DNA from: Geodermatophilus poikilotrophus
Lineage (GTDB): Bacteria > Actinomycetota > Actinomycetes > Mycobacteriales > Geodermatophilaceae
Direction of reading: 5' to 3'
Assembly: GCF_900111455.1 (NCBI RefSeq)
Contig: NZ_FOIE01000004.1
Location: 186,001 to 250,000, forward strand
Length of the DNA stretch: 64,000 bases
The notes beneath the pieces were generated by a model, which was not told the DNA's origin, searched no databases, and worked only from the letters and a program-made list of their open reading frames with translations. The translations under genes were made by a program, and so were the position numbers. Below are positions 16,971-25,942 of this stretch, piece by piece; the stretch's first letter is position 1; the number at the start of each line of letters is the position of its first letter.

Positions 16971-17123
16971 CGTGCACATCGCCCACTGGGCGTGCGTGAC
17001 AACGGAGTGACCGGCGGCGCACGGCGACGGCCTGCCACCCCAACTACGGGCGCGCTCTCCGTCGGTGCCGGGCGGCGCGGGCCCCCGCGGCCTGGCCCAG
17101 GACGAGGTGAGGGGACCAGGTGC

Positions 17124-17879
17124 GTGACCGGCCCCGTTGACCGCTCGAGCCCGCGCGCGCGGGCGGCGTTGGACGAACTCGGCCGACTGCTGCTGGCCGA
17201 GCTCACCTCGCCGTCCGTGCTGCAGCGCATCGTCGACCTGGTCGCGCAGGCGATGCCGGCAGGTGTGGAGGTGTCGATCACCTTGGTACGCGGCGAGCAG
17301 CCGACCACCGCGGCCTTCACCGGCCAGCTGGCCGAGGAGCTCGACGAGACCCAGTACGAGCGGGGCTATGGCCCCTGCCTGGAGGCCGCGGTCGGTGGCC
17401 TGTTCACCGAGATCACCGACGCGCGTACCGAGAACCGGTGGCCGGAGTACGTACCGCTCTTCCTCGACGGCGGCGCGTTCAGCGCGCTCGCCGCGCCGGT
17501 GCCCGCGGCGCAGCTGACCGCGGCGCTGAACGTCTACGCGCGCACGGCGCGGGCGTTCACCGACGACGACCGGTCCGCGCTGGTCCAGTTCGCCGCCTAC
17601 GCCGGGGCTGCACTGACCAACATGGACGCCCTGCAGGACGCGCGTGACCTCGCGGAGAACCTGCAGAAGGCGATGGAGTTCCGGTCGGTCATCGAACAGG
17701 CCAAGGGCATCCTGATCGAGCGGCACAAGTTGACCGCCGACCAGGCCTTCCGGCTGCTGACCGAGGCCTCGATGCACACCAACCGCAAGGTGCGCGACGT
17801 CGCCGAGGACCTGGTGCTCACCGGCGAGCTGACCATTACACCCCCGACCCGCCGACCAACGCCGCCCCGCGGCAGCTGA
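17124..17879 (+). CDS. GAF-ANTAR signalling protein
   Basis: A 251-residue sensor-regulator. The GAF domain spans ~20-170 with YERGYGPCLEAAV. The ANTAR domain (~190-240) has VIEQAKGILIERHKLTADQA and RKVRDVAEDLVLTG, close to the family consensus, so RNA binding is likely. GTG 17124 follows GAGGGG. The C-terminal tail is Pro/Arg-rich. The gene is divergent from the Crp/Fnr regulator and is followed within 90 bases by another GAF-ANTAR gene, suggesting co-transcription. Confidence 0.9.
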   Translation: MTGPVDRSSPRARAALDELGRLLLAELTSPSVLQRIVDLVAQAMPAGVEVSITLVRGEQPTTAAFTGQLAEELDETQYERGYGPCLEAAVGGLFTEITDARTENRWPEYVPLFLDGGAFSALAAPVPAAQLTAALNVYARTARAFTDDDRSALVQFAAYAGAALTNMDALQDARDLAENLQKAMEFRSVIEQAKGILIERHKLTADQAFRLLTEASMHTNRKVRDVAEDLVLTGELTITPPTRRPTPPRGS

Positions 17880-17967
17880 GGCCAGGCTGCCGGCACACCA
17901 CCGGCCGACGGCGACTAGCGCCACCGGCCGCCCCGACGAGCGCGACCCCCGCTGGAGGGGACCACGG

Positions 17968-18744
17968 ATGACCGACCCCACCGCCGACACCCCGACACCC
18001 GGGCCCACCGAGCGCCTGACTCCGACCCCGTCGGTGGACCTGGGCATGGCACTGAGCCAGATGGCTGGGTTGGTGCTGTCCCGAGAGACCGTCGACACCG
18101 CCCTGGAGCTGGTCACCGCGCTGGCTGCGACCGCCACCGCCGGCACGCTGGGCGCTGCGGTCACCGTCGTCGACGAGCACGGCAAACGCTCCCGCGCCGC
18201 GTCCAACGCCGCCACCGAGGAGGCCGACGCTCTGCAGTACGAGCTCGACGAGGGGCCCTGCCTGACCGCCTGGCGCACCCGGGAGGTGGTGCGGATCGAC
18301 GACACCGCCACCGACGGCCGCTGGCCGCGGTGGAACGAGGCGGCCGGTCGGCTGGGCGTGCGCTCGGTGGTGAGCGCACCGCTGCTGGTGGGTGAGGAGT
18401 CGATCGGCGCGATGAAGGTCTACTGCGAGCGGCCGCAGAACTACGGGGCCCAGGATGAGCACGTCATGCGGCTGCTCGCCGGGCAGGCCGCGATCCTGTT
18501 GGCTAACTCGCAGAGCCTGCAGGAGGCCCGTCGGCTCGGCCGGCAGCTGACCGAGGCGCTGGCCAGCCGGGACGCCGTCGCCCGGGCCACCGGTGTGCTG
18601 CTGGCCCAGGGCGCGGCAAGCGAGCAGGAGGCGTTTGCCACCCTCGCGGCCGCCGCGCGGCAGGCCGACCGCCCCGTGCAGGACGTGGCCCGTGCCCTCG
18701 TGGCCGAAGTGACCGCCCGCAACACCCGCGCCGCTGGCGCCTGA
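17968..18744 (+). CDS. GAF protein with a degenerate ANTAR domain
   Basis: A 258-residue protein with a strong GGAGG site. The GAF domain (~30-185) contains YELDEGPCLTAWR. The C-terminal helical segment follows the ANTAR pattern but with changes: AVARATGVLLAQGAASEQEA and RPVQDVARALVAEV in place of the QAKGIL core. RNA binding may be altered. It is followed after 12 bases by a small conserved-type gene and appears to be in the same transcript. Confidence 0.85.
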   Translation: MTDPTADTPTPGPTERLTPTPSVDLGMALSQMAGLVLSRETVDTALELVTALAATATAGTLGAAVTVVDEHGKRSRAASNAATEEADALQYELDEGPCLTAWRTREVVRIDDTATDGRWPRWNEAAGRLGVRSVVSAPLLVGEESIGAMKVYCERPQNYGAQDEHVMRLLAGQAAILLANSQSLQEARRLGRQLTEALASRDAVARATGVLLAQGAASEQEAFATLAAAARQADRPVQDVARALVAEVTARNTRAAGA

Positions 18745-18756
18745 CCGACCTCGACC

Positions 18757-19110
18757 ATGACCAGCGACGAGCGCCAGCGACGCATGGACGCCGCCCGGGT
18801 CCGCGCAGAGCTGACCGTGCAGGACCTGTGGCTGCGCTACGTGGCCCTCGGTGGCACCTGCGACGCCTTCGACCTCGACGGCTACCTGCAGGGACTGGTG
18901 CCGTTGGAGACCTTCCAGCAGGACGTCCTCGCCCAGACCCTCAACGAGGCCCTCGAGGACAGCTACCGCGCCTACCACATCCCGCTGTCGCGGCCCCCGC
19001 CCGACCACGCCGACGACGAGCGGCTCAGCCGACTCATCGACGGCCTCATCGGCGACCAGGGGCGGGCGCCCCCGGCCGGATCCGAGCCGCCCAGCGCGGG
19101 TCCGGCGTGA
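18757..19110 (+). CDS. Small conserved-type hypothetical protein beside GAF-ANTAR gene
   Basis: A 117-residue, acidic, soluble protein. The core (LTVQDLWLRYVALGGTCDAF and DGYLQGLVPLETFQQDVLAQ) is a compact helical domain; the C-terminus is a Pro-rich disordered tail. I do not recognise a named domain. Its position 12 bases after a GAF-ANTAR gene, and the terminator that follows, suggest it is the last gene of that operon and may modulate the same response. Confidence 0.7.
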   Translation: MTSDERQRRMDAARVRAELTVQDLWLRYVALGGTCDAFDLDGYLQGLVPLETFQQDVLAQTLNEALEDSYRAYHIPLSRPPPDHADDERLSRLIDGLIGDQGRAPPAGSEPPSAGPA

Positions 19111-19148
19111 GGCTTCACCGGCCGCAGTCCGACGATGTCTGACGAGGC

Positions 19149-19179
19149 GGTCCGGCGGCCACTGCTTGACCGCCGGACC
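19149..19179 (+). terminator. Terminator of the GAF-ANTAR operon
   Basis: GGTCCGGCGG and CCGCCGGACC form a perfect 10-bp stem with an 11-base loop, 38 bases after the last stop. Confidence 0.75.
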
Positions 19180-19456
19180 TGGGCCGTCAGTGCTGCCAGC
19201 AGCGACGACGACCGTGCCCACACGTCTGCCCCCTCCCCACACCGGTAACCCTTTCGCGCCCACCAGTGGGGGCCCGGCACTCGCATGCCGCGCGACTCGC
19301 ATCACTGTTCCACTCGGCCCGACGTCACACGCCTGTCGCCGGGGCGCGACCGGCAGCTGAGGTGTTCCGTCCGGACGCTGCACGGAGCCCGCGGTCTACG
19401 CCTCCACGACCGGTTCATCCGCACCGAGGGCGAGGAGGTGTGCCGGGAAGCGGCGG

Positions 19457-19969
19457 TCAGCGAGCGTGCCGGTGGGCAGCGCCTTCCCCGCGGGCGCGCG
19501 GCACCGGCGCCTCTGGCGCGGGCTGGTCGGGGCTGTAGTCAATGCGGCACCACACAATCTTCTGCTCACCATGGGCGTCCCAGCCGTGCGCGGCGGCCAT
19601 GCGGGCGACTAGGTACAGGCCGAGGCCACCCTCCGCGGCGTCGCGGCCCACCGCGGGTGTCGGCGGCCGGTCGGCCGCGGCGTCGCTGACCTCGAGCAGC
19701 CACGCGTAGCGACCGGCGGTCACGGCCACCCACACCGGGCCGCGCCCGTGCCGGAGCGCGTTGGACGCCAGCTCTTCGAAGGCCAGCAGCAACCGCGCCA
19801 CCGCGACCTCGTCGGCGCCGGTGGCCCCGGTGGCGTCCTGCAGCGCGGCGGACAGCTGTCGCCGGTGGGCCGTCAGTTCGGCGGGGGTCGTGGGCTCCCA
19901 CCGCCCCACGGCGGTCGCGTCCGGGCCCGGCGTCGGCCGGGGTCGCTGCGCCCACAGCGCCTCGCTCAC
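19457..19969 (-). CDS. RsbW-like anti-sigma/ATP-binding kinase
   Basis: A 170-residue HATPase_c_2 protein of the anti-sigma regulatory factor type. The N-box is LAFEELASNALRHG (about residue 76-89), the G1 region is LEVSDAAAD, and GGLGLYLVARMAAAHGW forms the G2/ATP-lid. Such proteins bind a sigma factor or phosphorylate a STAS antagonist, and are opposed by SpoIIE phosphatases. GTG 19969 was chosen from the GGGAGG site 6 bases upstream. It is divergent from the PAS-GAF-SpoIIE phosphatase gene, a logical partner. Confidence 0.88.
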   Translation of the reverse strand: MSEALWAQRPRPTPGPDATAVGRWEPTTPAELTAHRRQLSAALQDATGATGADEVAVARLLLAFEELASNALRHGRGPVWVAVTAGRYAWLLEVSDAAADRPPTPAVGRDAAEGGLGLYLVARMAAAHGWDAHGEQKIVWCRIDYSPDQPAPEAPVPRARGEGAAHRHAR

Positions 19970-20244
19970 CGTGCGCCTCCCGGATCCTCCACCACGGCCC
20001 AGCGCATCGGGCCCTCCCCGTCTGTCATCGGCGTCCGCCGGGACCGCCATCGTCTCGGAACGGTGCCGGTAGCGCTCGCCGACGCACAGTGCTGCACCGG
20101 CGCACGCCGGCGTCCCGACCCCGGGAGCGGGAGACCACGTGTGCGTGCTGGACTGCAGGATCGCCCGTGGCCGCGGCTCACGGGCGTACTCTCCGGGTTC
20201 GTCCTCTGCCGTGGGGCCCCGCCCAGCATCGAGATGGAGCAGTG

Positions 20245-21924
20245 GTGAGTCAGCCCACCGCAGACCGGCTGCCGCAGGCGTGGCTCGCGGCGGCTGTGGG
20301 CCGGCTCCCCGAGGGCGTGGCCGTCTTCGACGGTGACTGGACCATCCGCTACACCAATCCGGCCGCCGCGCGGCTGCTGGGCGCCCGCACCGCCGAGCTG
20401 GCCGGCGGCAGCCTGTGGATCGCGCTGCCCGAGGTCGCCGGCAGTGTGTTCCACAGCTTCCTGCTGCACGCCCGGACCGTGGGCACGCCGGTGACCTGGC
20501 GCGGCTTCTACGCCCCCGCCGGGCGGTGGCTGTCGGCGACCGCCGAGATCGTCGACGACCTGCTGCAGGTCTGCTTCCGCGAGGCCGCCAACCTGCCCAC
20601 GGAGGGCCCCGGTGAAGCGGCCGACGGGCCGGTCAGCGAGGACGCCGACCACGACCGGCTGCGCTTCCTCGCCGAGGTGTCCGAGGCCCTGATCACCACC
20701 CTGGACCGAGGCGAGTCGGCCGGCCAGCTGGCCGAGCTGGCGGTGCGGCGGCTGGCCGACTGGGCGATCGTCGCGCTCCTCGGCGAGGACGGGGGACCCG
20801 GCGAGGAGGCTTGGGCGCACAGGGATCCGGCCCGCCGCGCCGACGTGGACACCTACATCACCGGGCGCCTGCGCGGCACCGGCGACGACGCTGCCATGGT
20901 CGATGCGCTGCTCACCGGTGAGCCGGTGCAGATCACCACCATCGACCAGGAGCGGGTCGCACCGTCGCTGCCGACCGAGGAGCTGCGGGCGGCCTGGCGG
21001 CGGCTGGACGCGACCAGCTGCCTGATCGTGCCGCTGCGGGCCCGCGGGGAGACCTTCGGCGTGCTGGCGCTGATGAACGCGGGCGCGCGGCCGCCGCACA
21101 CCGAGATGGAGATCGCCACCGCCGTCGAGGTGGCCCGCCGCGGCGCGCTGGCGCTGGACAACGCCCGGCTCTACGGCCGGCAGCAAAAGGTTGCCGAGAC
21201 CCTGCAACGCAGCCTGCTCACCCCGCCGCCGCAGCCGGACCACCTCCAGATCGCCGTGCGCTACCGCCCGGCCAGCGCGCACGCGCTGGTCGGGGGGGAC
21301 TTCTACGACGCATTCGCCCAGCCCGACGGCGCGACCCTGCTCGTCGTCGGGGACGTCGCCGGCCACTCGGTCGAGGCGGCAGCCGCGATGAGTCAGCTGC
21401 GCAGCACGGTCCGCACGCTCGCCTACGACCGTCCCGACAGCCCCGCGCAGACCCTGACCCGGGTCGACCGGGTGCTCACCGGTCTGTGCTTCGGCACACT
21501 GGCCACCGCCCTGGTCGCCCGCATCGAGCAACCGGTGCAGCAGGCCCGCGCCGGGCTGCGCACGCTGCGCTGGTCCTCGGCCGGGCACCTGCCGCCGCTG
21601 CTGCTGCACCCCAACGGCGCCGTCGAGTTGCTCGACAGTCGACCGGAGCGCCTCCTCGGCGCCGGTGAGCCGGTCGTCCGCAGCGACCACGAGGTGATCC
21701 TGCAGCCCGGCGACACGGTGCTCTTGATCACCGACGGGCTGGTCGAACATGGCCGGCTGGACATCGACACCGGGCTCGCCCGGCTCACCGACGTGCTCGG
21801 CGAGCTGGCCGGGGTCGGCGTCAACGAACTGTGTGACCGGCTGCTCGAGCGCATCGTCCTCGGCCGCGCCGACGACGACATCGCCCTCCTCGCCGTCCGT
21901 TGCCACCGGGAGAGCGAGGCGTAA
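20245..21924 (+). CDS. PAS-GAF-SpoIIE phosphatase
   Basis: A 559-residue multi-domain phosphatase. A PAS domain (~18-115, for example RYTNPAAARLLGARTAEL) is followed by a GAF domain (~140-315) and a SpoIIE/PP2C domain (~345-555). Metal motifs GGDFYDAF, VVGDVAGHSVEAAAAM, LITDGLVE and ADDDIALLAVR are intact. It resembles the family that couples ligand, redox or light sensing to sigma-factor release through STAS proteins. GTG 20245 begins directly at the PAS lead-in; the open frame upstream is non-conserved. It is divergent from an RsbW-like kinase. Confidence 0.9.
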   Translation: MSQPTADRLPQAWLAAAVGRLPEGVAVFDGDWTIRYTNPAAARLLGARTAELAGGSLWIALPEVAGSVFHSFLLHARTVGTPVTWRGFYAPAGRWLSATAEIVDDLLQVCFREAANLPTEGPGEAADGPVSEDADHDRLRFLAEVSEALITTLDRGESAGQLAELAVRRLADWAIVALLGEDGGPGEEAWAHRDPARRADVDTYITGRLRGTGDDAAMVDALLTGEPVQITTIDQERVAPSLPTEELRAAWRRLDATSCLIVPLRARGETFGVLALMNAGARPPHTEMEIATAVEVARRGALALDNARLYGRQQKVAETLQRSLLTPPPQPDHLQIAVRYRPASAHALVGGDFYDAFAQPDGATLLVVGDVAGHSVEAAAAMSQLRSTVRTLAYDRPDSPAQTLTRVDRVLTGLCFGTLATALVARIEQPVQQARAGLRTLRWSSAGHLPPLLLHPNGAVELLDSRPERLLGAGEPVVRSDHEVILQPGDTVLLITDGLVEHGRLDIDTGLARLTDVLGELAGVGVNELCDRLLERIVLGRADDDIALLAVRCHRESEA

Positions 21925-22098
21925 CCGATCGTCGGGGACGTCGGGCCGGCCTCGATCCGGGTCTGACCGAATGTGCCCTAGAGGTTCGACTCGATGGATC
22001 CGGATCTACGCCCCGGGGACCGAAGGCGAGGTGGCGCCCCATACTGGGCCGCTATGGGCGTGTGCCGGTTTCCACGTCGGCTGCTTCCCCCCACCCGT

Positions 22099-22529
22099 CT
22101 CGCCACGCACCGTGAGCTGTTTGCCGACTGGAGCGGATGGCCGCCGAGGTCGTTGCCTGGCTGCGGATGAACGCTGGCCGCCACCTCGACGACCCGCGCC
22201 TCTCGGCGGTGGTCGGTGAGCTGTCGGTGAAGAGCGAGGACTTCCGCCGGCTGTGGGCCTCGCACGACGTCCGGCACGAGCCGCACGGCCACAAGCGCTT
22301 CCGGCATCCGCTCGTCGGCGAGTTGGCCCTCTCCTTCGAGATCTTCCCCGCGCCCGAGGACCACGAGCTCTCCGTCGTCGTCTACTCCGCCGAGCCCGGC
22401 TCCCCGTCGGCCGATGCCCTGCGCCTGACGGCCAGTTGGGGCGACCGACGCCAGGCAGGCCGCCCTTCCCCGGCAGCTGACAGCGGGGAGATCAACCCCA
22501 TCGACGACGTTCACGAGGTCCACGCGTGA
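22099..22529 (+). pseudogene. MmyB-type regulator, N-terminally truncated and frameshifted
   Basis: The frame 22137-22529 encodes the ligand-binding half of XRE-family regulators with an MmyB-like C-terminal domain: VVAWLRMNAGRHLDDPRLSA, FRRLWASHDVR, HKRFRHPLVGELALSFE, VVYSAEPGSPSADAL. The preceding piece HRELFADWSG is in another frame and would join with a one-base change. The expected N-terminal helix-turn-helix (~80 residues) is absent. The protein, if made, could bind ligand but not DNA. It lies at the edge of a degraded segment next to tRNA-Lys. Confidence 0.7.
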
Positions 22530-22692
22530 GCCTGTTGACGCGGGTCCGACGCGAGGTCTCGCCTTCCCGAGTTGCTCTTCGACCGCGCTCGCTCACTCCA
22601 CGACCTGCCGAAGATTTCCACTCCTCCTCCAGTGCCTGGAACAGCCGCATCGGCGACGACTGCATGAGGGCCTGCAGCAGTTGCCTGTGATC

Positions 22693-22992
22693 ATGTTGTC
22701 GGCTGAACAGCATCTCGAGGCGCTGGACCTCGTCGTCGGCGCTGACGGCTCGGGTGTCATCGACGCAGCGCAGCTGGCTCGCTGGGGAGTCAAGCCGGGG
22801 ACGCACCTCGACGTCGTGCCCGTGACGACCGCGGCGTCGACGGTGCGCCGGCGCTCTCTCCGCGGCGCTCTCGCGAACGCTTCCGGATCAGCGCCGAGCT
22901 GGGAGGACTTCGAGGCAGCCAGCTCCGCCGCCGCCCAGGAGTCGGCTGCGCGCTTCAGTGACGGCGGCGCCTGGGACCTGCCGCCCCGGTGA
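22693..22992 (+). CDS. VapB-like antitoxin (AbrB-type N-terminus)
   Basis: A ~99-residue protein. DGSGVIDAAQLARWGVKPGT followed by HLDVVPV resembles the swapped-hairpin AbrB/VapB DNA-binding fold; the C-terminal helix-rich tail (SWEDFEAASSAAAQESAARF) would cover the toxin. Its stop overlaps the start of a PIN-domain toxin gene by 4 bases (GTGA), the standard toxin-antitoxin arrangement. The start is uncertain: ATG 22693 has no strong ribosome site, and GTG 22687 and TTG 22681 are in frame. Confidence 0.7.
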   Translation: MLSAEQHLEALDLVVGADGSGVIDAAQLARWGVKPGTHLDVVPVTTAASTVRRRSLRGALANASGSAPSWEDFEAASSAAAQESAARFSDGGAWDLPPR

Positions 22993-23395
22993 GGGTCGTC
23001 GCCGACACTCACGCGCTGATCTGGTATCTCCTCGACGACCCGGACCGACGACTCTCGTCCGCGGCGCTCGACGCCCTCGAGGAGGCAGCGGCAACCGAAG
23101 GCGTCGTCGTCTCCGTCGCCTCGGTGGTCGATATCTGCTACGTCATCCGCACGCGCCAGACTTCACCGATGATCAACTGGACGAGTTTGTCCGACTACTC
23201 TACGACCCCAGCTCTCCACTGGAGGCCGCGCCGGTGACCCTGGAGGTCGCAGCCGCGTTCCAGCGGATCCCTCGCGGCGCGCTCGGCGATCCGTGGGACC
23301 GCTTCATCGGCGCAACCGCGATGGCGCTAGATCTGCCTCTGGTCACCCGCGACCGGATGATCACCGAGCTCGGCCTGGTCCAGACCATCTGGTGA
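22989..23395 (+). pseudogene. PIN-domain (VapC-like) toxin, frameshifted
   Basis: The N-terminal frame reads VVADTHALIWYLLDDPDR with the first PIN metal Asp and continues to SVASVVDICYVI. The rest is in another frame from DFTDDQLDEFVRLL to DPWDRFIGATAMALDLPLVT and RDRMITELGLVQTIW, which carries the other acidic residues. A single missing base near 23150-23160 separates the halves. If real, the RNase is inactive while the antitoxin remains; alternatively it is a sequencing error and the pair is intact. Confidence 0.75.
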
Positions 23396-23911
23396 CTCCA
23401 CCCAGTCAGCCTGAGGTGGCCCACTCGGGGCACGCCTGCGGCGGCACCGGCGAAGGCATCCGGGCCGATGGGCGTGCCCGAATGTGTGGTGGGCGGCGCC
23501 CTCGTCGGGTAGGCGTCACGCCCACCAGGCGTCGAGATCTCGATGGTTGTGTGCTCGCCCAGACTCCCCGCCTGCTCTCCACAACCGCTGCAACGCCGGC
23601 TGCAGCAGGTCGGGGGAAGGGTGGGCCGAAGGCCCATCCCGCAGGGACGCGAAGCGCCCTTCCGGCGACCAAGGCAGCCGGCACCCTGGTGCGGGCGGGG
23701 AGCGGCAGAGGGTGGCCACTGTCCAGCTCGTGAAGCGGTTGCAGGAGCGCGGGTCCGCACGGGTCGCGCGTCCGCACGGTCTCGAGGTGCGCTGCTGCGT
23801 GAGCGGAGTTTTCCATGGGTTTTCCATGGCCTGGCGCGGCGCTCGTTACCCGGTGGCGGCCCCCATCGAGCCTGTAATCGCAGGTCAGAACGGGGATGGA
23901 AGTGAGGGAGG
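23396..23911. other. Gene-free stretch with dispersed repeat
   Basis: About 515 bases between the broken toxin and tRNA-Lys. It contains the second copy of the 40-bp repeat (23601-23640) and two close copies of GTCCGCACGG near 23755-23780. No gene is supported. Its position beside a tRNA suggests an old integration zone. Confidence 0.45.
23601..23640. repeat. Dispersed 40-bp repeat, copy 2
   Basis: Differs from 2821-2860 at three positions. The palindromic core GGGTGGGCC-GAA-GGCCCATCC is conserved, and one difference falls in the loop, as if the stem were under selection. Confidence 0.65.
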
Positions 23912-23984
<73 letters not shown>

Positions 23985-24162
23985 GTGTCGTCCGGCTGCG
24001 CCGGGCGACAGGGGAGAACGATACCAGCGCCCTCCTGCCCGCCGGCGAGGTGGTCCGGTGCCCAGCGGCCGTGTCCCTCGTCGGGCTCCGACGTGGACAC
24101 TGGCGGGCTGGTGCAACGAGTCGTCCGGGGTGACGGCTGCGTGGGACGCGGAGGGAAACGCG

Positions 24163-25353
24163 ATGAGAAGGACGTCTGCGCTGGTCACGGCGACGGCGTT
24201 GGCCCTGCTGGCCGGCTGCCAGGGCAGTGGCGGCGGCGGGACGGCGGCGGCGCCGACGACGACCGCGGCCCCGCCCCCGCCCCCGTCCCCGGTCGCGGTC
24301 GAGGTGTCGCCGGCCGACGGTGCGACCGATGTCTCACCCACCGTCCCGCTCGAGATCTCCGTCACCGACGGCGAGCTCGCCGACGTGAGCGTCGTCGACG
24401 GCGCCGGTGCCGAGGTGCCCGGCTCGGTGGCCGACTCCGCCGAGGACCCGGCCGTCGACGTCTGGACGCCGGAGACCCCGCTCGCGTACGGCACCAGCTA
24501 CACGCTGACCGCGACCGCCGAGGGCGAGGGCACCGGGCCCGCCGAGGCCGCGACGACCTTCACCACGGTCACCCCGCAGAGGCAGCTGACACCGTCCATC
24601 GGCCCGCTCGACGGACAGACCGTCGGCGTCGGCATGCCCATCCGCGTCTACTTCGAGCGGCCGGTCACCGACAGGGCCGCCGTCGAGCGGCAGCTGGAGG
24701 TGACCAGCTCGACCCCGACCGACGGCGTCTGGAACTGGTTCAGCGACACCGAGGTGCACTTCCGCCCGTCGGAGTACTGGCCGGAGAACACCGACGTGAC
24801 CCTCGACGCCGACCTCTACGGCGTGGACCTGGGCAACGGCGTCTGGGGCAAGACCGACCGCACGGTCTCCTTCTCCATCGGTGAGCGGCACGTGTCCATC
24901 GCCGACGCGGACACCCACCAGATGGAGGTCTACGACGGCGACCAGCTGGTGCAGACCTTCCCGATCAGCGCCGGCAGCCCGGACAACCCCAGCTACAACG
25001 GCGCCCACGTGGTCACCGAGATGAACCGCCACCGCGTGATGGACTCCAGCACGTACGGCGTCCCGGTCGACAGCCCCGACGGCTACCGCACGCCGGTCGA
25101 GTACGCCGTCCGCATCTCCGACAGCGGCGAGTTCGTGCACGCCGCGCCGTGGTCGGTGGCACAGCAGGGCCGGGAGAACGTCTCCCACGGCTGCATCAAC
25201 CTCTCGACCGAGAACGCCCGCTGGTTCTTCCAGTTCTCGCAGCCCGGCGACGTCGTGGAGATCCGCGGCTCCGACGCCGGGACGCTGCGGTCGGACGTCT
25301 ACGACTGGACCGTCCCCTGGGAGGAGTGGCAGGCCGGTAGCGCGCTCACCTGA
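24163..25353 (+). CDS. L,D-transpeptidase lipoprotein
   Basis: A 396-residue cell-wall cross-linking enzyme. A lipoprotein signal ends in LLAGC with the lipidated Cys at 19, followed by a Gly/Pro/Thr-rich linker. Residues ~45-235 form two Ig-like domains as in mycobacterial LdtMt2, with SIGPLDGQTVGVGMPIRVYF typical of the second. The YkuD catalytic domain (~240-375) ends with SHGCINLS, whose Cys (~344) is the nucleophile and whose His is the base. It makes 3-3 cross-links in peptidoglycan outside the membrane. ATG 24163 with GGAGGG upstream fits the signal peptide. Confidence 0.95.
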   Translation: MRRTSALVTATALALLAGCQGSGGGGTAAAPTTTAAPPPPPSPVAVEVSPADGATDVSPTVPLEISVTDGELADVSVVDGAGAEVPGSVADSAEDPAVDVWTPETPLAYGTSYTLTATAEGEGTGPAEAATTFTTVTPQRQLTPSIGPLDGQTVGVGMPIRVYFERPVTDRAAVERQLEVTSSTPTDGVWNWFSDTEVHFRPSEYWPENTDVTLDADLYGVDLGNGVWGKTDRTVSFSIGERHVSIADADTHQMEVYDGDQLVQTFPISAGSPDNPSYNGAHVVTEMNRHRVMDSSTYGVPVDSPDGYRTPVEYAVRISDSGEFVHAAPWSVAQQGRENVSHGCINLSTENARWFFQFSQPGDVVEIRGSDAGTLRSDVYDWTVPWEEWQAGSALT

Positions 25354-25413
25354 GCGTTTCCCCGCGCCACGCCCGGGGAACGATCACCCGGTCCCCGAGT
25401 CGAGGAGAGTGCC

Positions 25414-25872
25414 GTGGACACCTGGGTGATCGTGCTGATCGTCGTGGTCGTGGTGGCGTTGCTGGCCGTGCTCGCCCTGACGATGGCCAAGCGCAACCGC
25501 ATCAACGGGGCCCGCAAGCGGGAGCAGGCCCGCGACCACCTGCGCGAGGCCGAGTTGCGCAGGGCGCAGGCCGAGAAGGAGCAGGCCGCCGCCGAGGAGC
25601 AGGCGGCCCGCGCCCGGCGGGAGCGTGCCGAGGTCGAGGAGCGCACCCGGCTGGCCGAGCAGGAGGCGCAGGAGCGCGCGGCCCGGGCGGGTGAGCACGC
25701 CTCGGCGGCCGAGCAGCTGCGCGCCAAGGCCGAGAAGCTGGCGCCGGGTCTGGCCGACCAGCACGGCCGGCACTCCGACGGCCGCGCGCCGCAAGGCGCC
25801 GACGACCGGACGCAGACGTACCAGCAGGCCACCGACCCGGACCAGCCGACCGGTGGCGCCACCCGCCGCTGA
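25414..25872 (+). CDS. Membrane-anchored coiled-coil protein
   Basis: A 152-residue protein with one N-terminal membrane helix (IVLIVVVVVALLAVLAL, residues ~6-22). A long charged Ala/Glu/Arg/Gln coiled coil (~35-115) and a short hydrophilic tail follow. No enzymatic motif. The coiled coil would lie in the cytoplasm; similar small proteins are frequent and unstudied in actinobacteria. GTG 25414 follows GGAG. It is 60 bases after the L,D-transpeptidase gene and is closed by a strong terminator, so the two may form an envelope-related operon. Confidence 0.75.
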   Translation: MDTWVIVLIVVVVVALLAVLALTMAKRNRINGARKREQARDHLREAELRRAQAEKEQAAAEEQAARARRERAEVEERTRLAEQEAQERAARAGEHASAAEQLRAKAEKLAPGLADQHGRHSDGRAPQGADDRTQTYQQATDPDQPTGGATRR

Positions 25873-25879
25873 GTTCTAT

Positions 25880-25908
25880 GCCCCTCGGGGGTCTGACCCC
25901 CGAGGGGC
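25880..25908 (+). terminator. Strong terminator
   Basis: GCCCCTCGGGGGT and ACCCCCGAGGGGC form a perfect 13-bp stem around a CTG loop, 7 bases after the coiled-coil gene's stop. Confidence 0.85.
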
Positions 25909-25942
25909 GTGCCGCGCCCCGCCGAACGACCGGAGGGGCGCC

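Noticed and set aside
22492-22806. Minus-strand frame containing MQSSPMRLFQALEEEWKSSA
   Set aside because: It overlaps the antitoxin gene and has no start context; the coding-like piece is short and could be chance.
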